DNA of 23,411 nt from contig JAQGAU010000830.1 of NCBI GenBank assembly GCA_034698045.1, forward strand, positions 1-23,411, written 5' to 3'. The stretch comes from Paramacrobiotus richtersi (lineage: Eukaryota; Tardigrada; Eutardigrada; Parachela; Macrobiotidae). Position numbers and translations under genes: made by a program. The notes under the pieces were generated by a model. That model was not told the origin of the DNA. It did not search any database and saw only the letters and a program-made list of their open reading frames with translations. Below, piece by piece: positions 1 through 9,458 of the stretch. Positions within the stretch are counted from its first letter, which is position 1; each line of letters begins with the position of its first letter.

Positions 1-1415
1 CGAGCAGGTGCGAAAAAAGCTATATCAGACAATATTTACGTTTTGATGCCTTCTTGCTCTTGGGTGGGACATTTTCTACTGCCTGTAAGGTGATAGAATT
101 CGGTATCTTCATTTGCGTTGTACGTTACACCACTAGAAGGACAAAGTACAGGCACGTGGATTCACATATAGGCTTTATCAGGTGTTCATCTCGGCAGACG
201 ATAAGCATCTGAACGACGAGAAAACTGAAAAACCAAGCCGTGTGTTACCGCTATGATCACCAAAGGCGCATTATTCTGTAGCTTATGACAATATGATTAC
301 GAGTGTAGCAAGTGTAGCAAGGAAGTGCAAGCCGCAGCGGCAGACTCAATTTGGAAATGTTAGCGGTACACATAAATTCCCTAATATACCAGTAACGGTG
401 ACGCACCTATAGTGGTTTGTTCGCTTTTATTAGCACTGGTTTCCTTAGTCAGAATAAAGAATGATCAACGCTGCACGAACAAGTTAACAAGATTGCCAAT
501 AAACATTAAGAAATGCTTGAAACAGATTTCTTTTAGTGGTTTTGTTTTTGCTTTTGCAAAGTTTAGCTCGGTTTAGGTACTCGTTTCGCGAACAATCCTG
601 GTTTTCCGAAATCACAATCAGAAAAAATGTAAAAGCGAAAACTGTGACGAATCGCGTAGCGGAGTGGCAAGTCTATGACCTTACGAAACCGGAAGAACAT
701 TAACCGCCCATTGCTCTTTAATAAACCATACGATGTTAAACAAACTACACACACTCGTCGACTGATTCCAAAGTGCCTTAACACTAACTCCACTCTGACT
801 TCTTCAGCTATGAAAACATGTCATATATATACAAAACGTTCAAAGCAACCAAGGAAGAGTTACTGGCACACTAATTGATACTGACACTTAGTCCCATTAA
901 GGGATCGTTAAGGACGTCATAACATATACTGTAGACTAGAGAGATATACACTTGCACCTGTTAAGCTATAATTAGGTCCACAGACCTATCCAAAACGGGT
1001 TAATAACTATACCACTTATGTAACCGGCGCCATGATTCATATCCCGATGTGGTCATCCAATTATATCCTGTCATCATAACGACTTCCGGTCGTTACAAAA
1101 CACAAAGGAAGGTCAAACTAAAGGTCAAACTAAAAAGCATAGTAGCAACTAAGCAACCTGAAAAAATGTTCTACATCAGAAGCGGCTGTAAAGAAAATTG
1201 ATTGATGATTTCATTTAACTGCTGAGGTGTGCCTTGTGTGGGCAGGTTCGCCTGAACAGTTAAACTGAAACCCCAGATGGAAGCGATGCCAGCTGTTTTT
1301 ATGTAACAGCTCTGGCCGGAAAATCACCAGCTGCAAATAATTAATTAAAATATTCAAGATTTGGTGGAGTTATGTGACAACGCTGTGCGTTCTCCAGTCG
1401 TGAACATAAGAAAAG
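1..1415. other. No gene recognised; intergenic DNA
   Basis: I see no convincing coding region here. The open frames are short, overlap on both strands and lack recognisable motifs. Small local repeats occur, such as a tandem AAGGTCAAACT near 1110-1135 and GTGTAGCA twice near 304-320. No tRNA, rRNA or transposon terminus was identified. Confidence 0.5.
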
Positions 1416-1934
1416 TTAATAAGGTGAAGCATCCTTGGGCTTCTCCTTTGAATGCACACATATCGCTCGTGGATAACCATCAAATTCAAAATATCTGCTG
1501 TCGTTGTCCGTGTACTGAACTTTCGACCATACATTCCGTTCTGGATCGTACAATTCCATCATTTGTTCTACATCGAAAGGTTCTTTGTCCATACTATACT
1601 GTGGCAACTGTATCCTTCATAAAGATAAATGCACCCCTTTAGTACAAACACGCCCGCAGAACTTCTGGGGGTCACAAAGGTCCGCAATTCTTTCCCATAC
1701 ACGGTGATCTATGTTGTATCGATAACATGTCGAAGTCATTTCTTTCCCAGTTCCGCTATTTCCGCCCAAGACGTACATATATTCGCCCAGAACTGTGCAA
1801 GCAAACCAATGTTTGGCAGCTGGCATGTTAGGGAGAGAGTGCCACGTGTTCGCTTGTGTATCAAAACACAGTACAAATTTCAAGGTCCCGTACGGGACCT
1901 TGAAATTTGTACGCGTCATCCGTGCAACAGACAA
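1416..1934 (-). pseudogene. Kelch-repeat protein fragment, degraded
   Basis: The reading frame on the minus strand encodes parts of two kelch blades. The first has CFDTQANTWHSLPNM, then the glycine pair YVLGGNSGTG, an aromatic YRYNIDHRVWERI strand and a conserved W. After an in-frame TGA at 1617-1619 the same frame continues with MELYDPERNVWSKV, another typical kelch strand. Kelch blades form a beta-propeller used for protein binding, often in BTB-kelch adaptors of Cullin-3 ubiquitin ligases; no BTB domain is visible here. There is no credible ATG at the 5' side: upstream coding similarity stops at the palindrome at 1871-1912. The stop, the missing start and the shortness suggest a truncated pseudogene. 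An exon of a larger spliced gene is possible but less likely. Confidence 0.65.
1871..1912. repeat. Perfect 42-bp palindrome in the kelch fragment
   Basis: The two halves are exact reverse complements with no spacer, starting GTACAAATTTCAAGG and centred on CCCGTACGGG. The left half is plausible kelch coding sequence on the minus strand. The right half is its mirror and marks where recognisable kelch sequence ends. I see no target-site duplication around it, unlike the hairpin insertion at 5764-5839. Confidence 0.9.
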
Positions 1935-2262
1935 TTTTCTCGCTATAGCAAAGCATCTGCGCGTCTGGAGAAAGCGGAAGTCAGTCCTGCAAAACTAAGC
2001 TGTATTTGCCACGCGAACAAATTAACGCACCAAATAACGCACACTTCAAGTTTGAACAAAGAAACAGTTTTTTGTTTATAAACTATTTTGGCAACTGGAA
2101 TTTCTGGTACAGACTACAGGGTGGTGCTGCTTGGGGCTGCTTTTGGGGTATACGTTTTACCCGTGACGAAATGTTGGTAAGTCATCGAAGCCTTGAATTC
2201 AACCATCCCGGCAGTCATTAGTAAGATCAAGTTAACTTCATTACGTTCTTATGGTGCAAAAA

Positions 2263-2771
2263 GCAGCATATTGAGAGGCAGAAATTATGACCACATTTGG
2301 AAAAGCCAAAATCACGAACTGCTCGGTGATACTCCAAAGATGACATCTCTGCAGCATTTAATTATGGCGCAACTGTTTGTTTCTGTCGGCAGTCGAAAGA
2401 GAGACGCTTCCATCAGAACACCAGGTAGAGACACAAAATGCACGTAAATCCACAACCAGAAGTGATGCTTTTCCTACTGGATGATGCTGATGGTAAAAAA
2501 CGGAAAGGTCACCGCCCAGACTCAATTAATCGTAATGAGAATATGCGGGTGCGTTAAAGCGTTTCGTTCATTGAGTACGTTACTGGCGTATAAGTACATC
2601 GTACGCCACGTGCTTTCTAGCCACCAATAAGGCGATACATTGCATTGCATAAAATGCATGAGAATGTCCACTGGATCGTTGAGTAAAACACAAGCCAGAT
2701 TCGATGTGAGAACGTTGGTTAGCTATGGGTAGACTTTGAAAGGGACGGAAAGCCGTTTGTTTTTTAGAAAC
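2263..2771 (-). pseudogene. GPCR pseudogene fragment (TM1 end to TM5)
   Basis: This stretch matches, base by base with scattered changes, the intact receptor gene at about 16920-17395, covering roughly residues 49-207 (the end of TM1 through TM5). In the receptor frame the fragment reads NKRLSVPF as in the intact gene, then meets an in-frame TAG at 2723-2725 next to a three-base insertion. It has no start codon, no TM1 and no TM6-TM7, so it is a dead fragment. It overlaps in content with the pseudogene at 7135-9135 by about 90 bases (extracellular loop 2 to TM5). The two are not halves of one split gene, because their order is wrong for a minus-strand gene. Confidence 0.8.
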
Positions 2772-3948
2772 TTTGCTCTGCCTTGGCAATAATAGTCAAA
2801 CTGGTTACCGGTGTATAAATTTACGAGGCGGATGCGCCTTGCCGGCTGCTATTCCGACCTATTTGTTTTCGGTTGGAATTATTTTTTAGCGCCATATAGC
2901 CCTTACTTCACTTTGGACTACACACTTGATACAAGTAGTGGTGAAATGTTTTAATTGTGACAGTCTGCAGAGATTATGCTTTATTGTATCACAAGTTAAA
3001 CATAACTGCAGCATGCACGTGCACTTAAATGTGCATAACATAACATACTTCGGTTTTTGGCAGAATTACAATGGTTGAGGCTGTAAAGGGCTGAACAGGA
3101 TCTGTATATGTACTGTAAGTGTACACTAGCTGTCACTGGTCTGTTGAGCTGTTGTCGCTTCCGCTATTGTTGTTGCACATTTGCGGCATCGTTTTTCGAC
3201 CGGATGTTTACGTCCCGGAATGCCAGGTTATCCGCTCTTGTGCGACAATTATAATAATATGTGTTACGGTATGGAGTTTTGGTTCTTTCCGTACATTTTG
3301 AAGGACAAAATGTTCACACTTTGATAAAATTATAGTCAACGGGAAGGTATCACTGCGCAGCCACCTGGCTACTTACTCCCCAATGCTCTGAAATTTACGC
3401 GATTCTCCCATGTACGTTTCCGCCGATATTGACATGCTTAACAGAACCTGCACTCGAAATTCTGGTAGATGACCACCCTTAGCCAAAGACAATAAGGAGG
3501 AAAAGTATCTGAACTGATCTCTAGACGGAATGACTGAATTATTAATAAGTAAATTATTAATAGTTAAATAGATTTCAAGGCGCAAAAGCCATGGCACTGC
3601 GAAGCTTTTTCGTGCTAACAATAATTTTCCCCCACGTGAACTGTGCAGTAGATCGCGAGCGATTTTGAACATTGCTGCGCCCCCGTGGTACGATCAGGCT
3701 GCCTAGGTGAATACGCCTACCCTTGGTTTCCTGGGGACGCAGTAACAGGATGGCCAGTTGTTATAAGGAAACGGTATGTGGAATCAAAGAGTCGTGGTCG
3801 TGAAAGGTGGCAGGCAATTGTGCGAACGAACTTTTGGGGTTACAAAGGACGACTGATTTCTTGCTTTAAGGGGCATCACGCTTTACAACTTGTGTTAGTA
3901 CAACATATTTTCTTCTCAATGGGTGCTGCATGAATAAACTCGTACAAT
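2772..3948. other. Intergenic, no gene recognised
   Basis: The first ~100 bases (about 2785-2890) resemble 15775-15860, sharing an AGTCAAACT-GTTAC core and a downstream CCTATTT stretch, so this is probably a dispersed repeat. A 99-codon ATG frame on the minus strand (3373-3672) and an 82-codon frame on the plus strand (3685-3933) have no recognisable domain and no homologue near the second F-box copy. I treat both as chance open frames. Confidence 0.4.
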
Positions 3949-5543
3949 TCAAAACAGGAAATCCATCGCACGTGATACAAAATCGTAGCATATTATTGGC
4001 AGCTGCTGTGCGATCTGCACTACGTTATTTAGTCCAGTGAGTGCTGGTCCAGTATGCTCCTCAATTTCTTCCTGGACACACTTCTCCGTACGGCCATTGC
4101 GAAGTGCCCATTGCGGTGTGCACGAGCAGGGCGGGAGTACTTTGCACATCGCCCTGCGTGTGATCCGCGTCAACTCCTCGGGTGCCAGCGAATGCAGGTC
4201 CTCGGCGCACCACTGTTTCCCGAAAAATGATCGTGCAAATGGGTCAGTACTTTGGATTTTATTCAGAATCTGCAGCATAAACAGCGTAAATCCGTAATCT
4301 TGCTTATCGGCAATCTTGGATGATGGATATCTTACCAAGAGAATGTTATGCCGGTTTTGTCCAGTTCCGCCAGCTTTGAGAATGCCATTTCGCAGACACT
4401 CCATCCGACGGGATGTCGCACTGTTATCCATAAGCTTCCAGATCTCTTCACCAAATTTATCGAGGACGTTAATTCGCTCTTCATTAATCTTTAATGGTGA
4501 CATTTTTGCCAACCACTGTCCGGATAGACAAGGGCATAGTTTGGCGCTGTACAGGACTACGGTCCCAGAGACGATTTTGGAGATGGGAATCTTGTTGAAA
4601 ACGTCAATGACTTCTTGCGGAACAACAGGCAGTATTTGTTCACACCACACTATGTCGGACGAATCAACGTCTCTAACGGGAAATATCCGTACTCTGATAG
4701 CAGGCTTTTAATAAAATTAACAATCAGCGGAAGAGCCTGGAACTGTATACCGGAAAGTATGAGATGCTTTGTAGAAAATCTCCAGAAGTGGCGCAGTTGC
4801 GAAGCGATTTGGCAAGTGGACAGGTCGCAGCACGACAGATACATGCAGTGCTGATCCATAAAACGGTTCGAGGTGATAATATTGTTCCACATTGGGCATA
4901 CTCGTCGTAGCTGGCTTCTTTCAACCGCGTCACAATATTCAAATACAGAAGCCCATAGTCCATGCAACAAAATACTGTTAGGATTTGGGTCAACTGGAAG
5001 ATTCTCCTCGCCGAGACATTCATCAGGCCGCGGACGCGTTTCGTCTGGAACTGGCTTCAGCAGCAAAGTTTGCACCATCATTGCTCTAGCGTCATCAGGA
5101 CCAATGAGCGTGTGATTTCTTTCATTAGGACGGAACGGATCTCTTTCCCGAACTTGCTGTCCAGGTACAACAGCTGTGGCTAAGCGTTCGGCATCAATCT
5201 CCACTCGTACAAATGCAATCGAGCCCAACTGGAAATCGGTCCACAATAACGTTCCCAGATACCATTTCCAGCACTCTGTGGGAGTTAACTGGATTAATAC
5301 TTCCACGGGACTGTACTCGATAAAGCTGTGGACATATTCGTCGAGGAAATCGAGCTGCGGGAAGCGAAATATTTCGCCAGCAGGAATAACGGCAGTTGTG
5401 CTGTTTTGAAAATCTATCTTCAGACCACCGTGTACGATCGCACTGATCGTTCCGTAATGAAATAGTTCATCATTACCACGTACTAACACAGCATCGTTCC
5501 TACGCACTGGACCAGGAAACGGCTTCAGCGATAATTTCTCCAT
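3949..5543 (-). pseudogene. F-box-like protein gene copy 1, one-base frameshift
   Basis: This is a paralogue of the gene at 12656-14302. Exon 1 is 4336-5543, the intron 4270-4335 (66 nt, GTAAGA...GCAG) and exon 2 3949-4269. The start is the ATG at 5543, matching MDKLSLKPF of copy 2; the TTG nine bases upstream is not needed. The N-terminal region, with VLVRGNDELFHYGTIS, looks Tudor-like. An F-box-like helix set follows (SVFEYCDAVERSQLRRVC, then MWNNII). Compared with copy 2, one base is missing near 4660-4662, which shifts the frame just after ETLI and gives an early stop after about 297 residues. Downstream, the original frame stays open to the end of exon 2 and keeps the homologous sequence IQSTDPFAR. 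The intron has a length divisible by three and no stop, so intron retention would be silent for the frame. This is either a young pseudogene or a sequencing error. Confidence 0.8.
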
Positions 5544-6180
5544 TATTTCCAAAAAGGAATTTGAACGCGTGGTACAGGGTTTACGTTGAATTCGATAAAA
5601 TATGGCACATGAGCAGTTTCAATTGCTGCAGTTGCCATCGATCGGAAAAGGCATGCTGTGGGGCAGATGCTTCGTGAGCGAGTGTGCGCTTAGTGGCCGC
5701 TGACCGAAGAGAATGGAGGGAGCATGAGTGGCTAGCTGGGTGGAATAATGGTCTGTGTTGTATCATAGTACGACTGAATCAGGGGATAGGGCATCTCCTT
5801 CTAAGGAGATGCCCTATCCCCTGATTCAGTCGTACTATGGTTGTATGCCGGCCTGCAGTTATCGATAGCTATAAGTACTCAGACACCGATCAGCTCAACC
5901 GCTACCAGAGGCAGCCGTCGCCGGGCCATCTGCCGATAACGGCTAACAGAAAATGTCCCTATGTCCCTTCCGGGTCACAGGAAGGAGAAATAACCGTTAA
6001 TGACGCATGCAACAGGTTTAGGAACTATGAAAGAACGGCAAAAACTGTTAAAAATGCTGAGATATGTTTAGCGCGATAACGCAAAACATAATGTACGTAT
6101 GTATACCGGTGCGTGCGATTTGTAGCAGGGTTGGCTTAACTGGACAGTAGCATTCGCCGAGCCATTTTTGCCGGATTTTC
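5544..6180. repeat. Duplicated upstream block, left copy
   Basis: Sequence upstream of F-box copy 1 matches that upstream of copy 2. Shared stretches include CCTGCAGT-ATCGAT near 5851, GCCGGGCCATC followed by ATAACGGCTAACA near 5920-5949, GTCACAGGAAGG near 5975, GCGATAACG near 6073, and ACCGGTGCGTG followed by CGAGCCATTTT up to about 6170. This copy lacks the 764-bp element of the right copy but carries the 76-bp hairpin insertion instead. It probably contains the F-box gene promoter; I could not identify a core promoter element. Confidence 0.75.
5757..5846. mobile_element. 76-bp hairpin mini-transposon with 7-bp target duplication
   Basis: The insert at 5764-5839 consists of two 37-bp arms that are perfect reverse complements around a 2-nt centre (CT), starting CATAGTACGACTGAATCAGG. 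It is flanked by the direct repeat GTTGTAT at 5757-5763 and 5840-5846. The homologous upstream region of F-box copy 2 has no such hairpin, so the hairpin is an insertion. It has no coding capacity. The structure fits an extreme miniature inverted-repeat element moved by a transposase encoded elsewhere; the superfamily is not assignable from 7 bp alone. Confidence 0.85.
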
Positions 6181-7134
6181 ATAAAATATTAATTTTTAGA
6201 ATTAGTATAATGATTTTAAGTTTCATATTTCAGATTACTGCTTAAAGCTAATATTAATGCGGCGGTGGCATTAATGCCACCGTCTGAATCTGTTCTTATG
6301 CGCACTATGTAACGAACTGCTAATAAAAATTCCATGGAGCTAATATTGAGCATTGTGAGGGTAAAAAACTGTGACAAGAAAGTGCAATCAGTTTCGAAAA
6401 CCTCCAGCCATTTCAGGCTGTAGGTCGTGCCACACTTTGGTCAAAAATCATACAATTTGATGCTATTGTAGAATCACAATCTGTAATTGCACGCAGGAAC
6501 TTATTTTATCCAGCTGAAAATGTTTTTATTTCCTAGTGCCATATGTAGCTTCAGTTGATAAATAGCCACTGACTAGTAGTCTACTGCTACGGTTTTGGGC
6601 TCTCTGCCAGTGGCGTCACTGGTCCCACAGTACACTGGTATAGAGCTTAAGCATGCATTAGAAATGCAATGATGACTGGACGACAACCCAAACGAATTTT
6701 CAGTAAATGTTTTGGAGTTGGGATACTATGTCCTTCCTATCATTAAACAAAGATCAAAAATATACTTTTACGTAAGTTTGTTACGTACACACACATGGTG
6801 AATATCAATTACACAGAGATCCAGTTCTTATCGCTTTTCTAGTTCTTCCGGTTAATTAATAACAGACTTTATGAAACCGCTATGCATCGGAATCGGTCTG
6901 CCCTGCAACTGCAAAGCTTCAGGTAGGTCAAAGTTTATATCCGAAACTACAAAGATTATGGGTGTAAGGAGCTGAACTTTCCCGGTACGTGTTTTTGAGT
7001 TTCTTTCTTTCCCTTAACAATTAATTCATAAAGGATATGTACACCTGAAACCTATTGCTTTCAAATGGTGACTGGTATTCGTACCGGTCATAATTATGAA
7101 TCAAACAAAACCGATTAGAGGCAACGAAAGGACA
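6181..7134. other. Intergenic, AT-rich, no gene recognised
   Basis: No coding frame or RNA gene is evident. The stretch includes a perfect 20-bp palindrome at 6263-6282 (CGGTGGCATTAATGCCACCG). The last ~60 bases resemble the DNA just downstream of the intact receptor gene (compare TCATAAT and AAACAAAA near 7089 and 16502), so duplication homology resumes here. Confidence 0.45.
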
Positions 7135-9135
7135 TCATCTTAGTCGATATTTTCGAAAACAGTCGGCAACATCGTAGTGTTGCTTTTGCTTATTATAAGT
7201 ATGTACTTTTAGTTTTGATTAAGCTTATCAAAATTCATAAGGGTGGAGAGCGACTTTTGCTTATCATAAGTAAAATTCGGAGAGTTTTACTTTTGCTGAA
7301 GCAAAATTCACACACGTAACTTTTGATTATGCTTAAGCAGTATCATAAGTTGAAATAGTTCTGCTTAGGCAAATGTAGAAGCATAATTACTTTTGCTCAT
7401 AACAAATTTCTAGCTCTGTGCGGAAACACAGTCCTGACATGTTAGAAAGGCACGACAGCTTTCTCCGGCCCCGTCCAACTGCGCTGCAGATGTACGTCGA
7501 GTCATCGACAAGTTATGACTGTGACTCTGTGAGCAAACAAAGTGGCCAGTGGCCACGCTGCCGCACACATTTTGTTTTGTTCCCCTTCAGGACGATTAAT
7601 GGCACCATAGCTTGATCTACAGGCTGAAACATGACTGTTTAAAAATTAATCAGGAACGTGAGAAACTATCCCATGTGATAAAACGCTGTACGTGAGAAAC
7701 GCCGAGCGTTGACGCATCAAAAAAACAGACCTCGCTGCTTAATTCTGCGAGCGTTAAAAACTAACTGTGAATTGATGCGCGGTGAATTCTAGATGTAAAA
7801 CAGCAGATTACTTCTTAATTGTGATCGTAGTGCAATGCGGCGCTTCAGCACCGTGCTATAGCTAAGGATATGACGCACAGTGTAACCTGCAGCATTATTA
7901 AGGACTGATAAGTAAAATGTTAATTAGATTCATGATTAGCTTGATTACACCCGTTTCGTTATTATTATTCAGCGGCTGCCATGTGCCATTCAGTTCTAAG
8001 TATTTTAAATGAAAAGTAAAAAGAAATTTTTATTAATCACCGGCTAATTAGTGACTAGTTATCGGCTAAAACCACAACAATCACCGATTATAGAATGCAA
8101 GATTTTCTGCTAATTCCAAATTAGCCATTGCTAATTACAAACCTAATTTATTCAGTTATTTTGCGGTCACCTTTACATCATCAGAATTATAACTGATGTC
8201 ATTTTGTAGTTATTTAATTTAACTGCTAATTCATTAGGTAGCGTCTAATTAAGGCTTTATTGCCGATGTTATTAACTATGCAACACATAACGCATGAGCA
8301 GTTAGTTGCTCGGATTAAACGACCATAAACGAAAATTTAACATAAAAATAATATAATTTCGATTAAGCAAAACTACTTTTGCTTATTTTATTCAGATTGG
8401 TTTTACTTTTGCTTAAGCATAAGTAGAATATCGCAGTATGAATTTTGCTTAAGACCAACTGTCCACCGGAAATTCGCTAAGTTTTTATTGCTCTATCTTG
8501 TAGAGCAGTCTTTAATCTGTTTTATGCTTCCAACAGCTTATTAGTAAAAAATTGTGTTTTAAAATGCAAAATTCAGTCCGTCATAGTTTTGCTTTTGATA
8601 AGCATGATCAAAATTCCCTCCCTTTTACTTTTAATAATCATAATTCATAACATGCAGCATAAGTAACAGCAAAAGCAACACTACAACATCGGACCGTATA
8701 CCAGGCATTACAAAGGCGAAAAATACCAGGGCCAGCGCCGGCTGAACGATAAAAAGTACTTTCGCATGCCCGAAGACTCTCGTACACAGAGACAGATCCA
8801 TAAAGCACCAAATAGCATAATAAGTGCGTCCAACAGATCCCGATACTCAGTGTTAGTGCAGTAAATACCGTAAAAGCTCTGCCGTCCTTTGATGACCATC
8901 TCCGGGCAGTCGTGCTAGTCGAAATGGATCCCGATGGCGCATTTCTGAAAGCGTTCCGGCCATCCATGTGTAAACTTGTTCCGTAAGTTCTTAGCGCTTG
9001 TTTCGAGCCTTCAACCTTTCGTCAGCCTCGCCTTATATACAGCATATGTACATGCACAATTATGATCACATTTTAAAAAGCGGAAATCATGAACTGCTCG
9101 GTGATACTCCAAGCTGACATCTTAGCAGCATTTAC
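7135..9135 (-). pseudogene. GPCR pseudogene, 3' half, split by hAT element
   Basis: Two pieces, 8684-9135 and 7135-7174, align with the intact receptor at 16538-17010 (extracellular loop 2 to the stop codon). The TM6 motif ICWT is kept, but an 8-base deletion near 8821-8826 relative to the intact copy shifts the frame directly after it. The final ~14 codons, including the TGA at 7135-7137, are separated by a 1509-bp transposon. The loop-3 sequence has diverged, and nothing upstream of TM5 is present. It occupies the same place relative to F-box copy 1 as the intact receptor does relative to F-box copy 2, so it is the tandem paralogue that decayed. Confidence 0.85.
7167..8691. mobile_element. 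Non-autonomous hAT-type transposon with 8-bp duplication
   Basis: The element runs from 7175 to 8683 (1509 bp). It begins TAGTGTTGCTTTTGCT and ends with the exact reverse complement, giving 16-bp perfect terminal inverted repeats. It is flanked by the perfect 8-bp direct repeat CAACATCG (7167-7174 and 8684-8691); the intact receptor gene has only one such site. An 8-bp duplication and a TAGNG-type terminus are hallmarks of the hAT superfamily. Both ends carry many copies, in both orientations, of ACTTTTGCTTA-like motifs (about 7175-7410 and 8360-8683), like the subterminal transposase-binding repeats known in hAT elements. The longest internal frame (7418-7615, 65 codons) shows no hAT transposase motif, so the element is probably mobilised in trans. 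The AT-rich middle contains dispersed CTAATTA motifs. Confidence 0.9.
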
Positions 9136-9458
9136 AAACCACTGGAGGCTAAGGCTTGAGAAAAGAAATAAGGATCCACTGATTCTGATTTTTCCTGATT
9201 TTTCCGCAGAGCGCACAGTATATATAGCGCCTGTCTATGCATAGCCACAATATGAGGTAATTAACGTTAATTCAACAGTGCATCAAAACCAAGATTTTAA
9301 AAGCGCTACAAACTGTGTAAAAAAATAAAAGAGTATTCTAAATACAATGTATTGGACAAGCGGTTTTGATTTTTGTTTACTTACATATGTGGCGTATTTC
9401 AGAAACTCATTTTCAACAGCTGGTCTTGCAAATGAGGAGTCCATGCTAGGCTGCTCGG
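9136..9458. other. Intergenic, no gene recognised
   Basis: Short unique spacer between the receptor pseudogene and the fold-back element. No coding frame, RNA gene or repeat was recognised. Confidence 0.4.

Noticed and set aside
1629-2081. 150-codon plus-strand frame
   Set aside because: It runs antisense to the kelch fragment and across the palindrome, with a non-ATG start likely; a shadow frame.
3373-3672. 99-codon ATG frame on the minus strand
   Set aside because: No recognisable domain, no homologue at the corresponding place beside the second F-box copy, and ordinary composition; probably chance.
6263-6282. 20-bp palindrome as a regulatory operator
   Set aside because: No gene lies nearby and a short perfect palindrome has no other support; recorded only as sequence structure.
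7175-8683. Repeated ACTTTTGCTTA-like motifs as a CRISPR-like or satellite array
   Set aside because: Spacing is irregular and orientation mixed, and the motifs sit only near the ends of a transposon with clear inverted ends and an 8-bp duplication.
2263-9135. Receptor pieces at 2263-2771 and 7135-9135 as two halves of one split gene
   Set aside because: For a minus-strand gene the 5' piece should lie to the right, and the pieces overlap in content by about 90 bases; they are separate copies.
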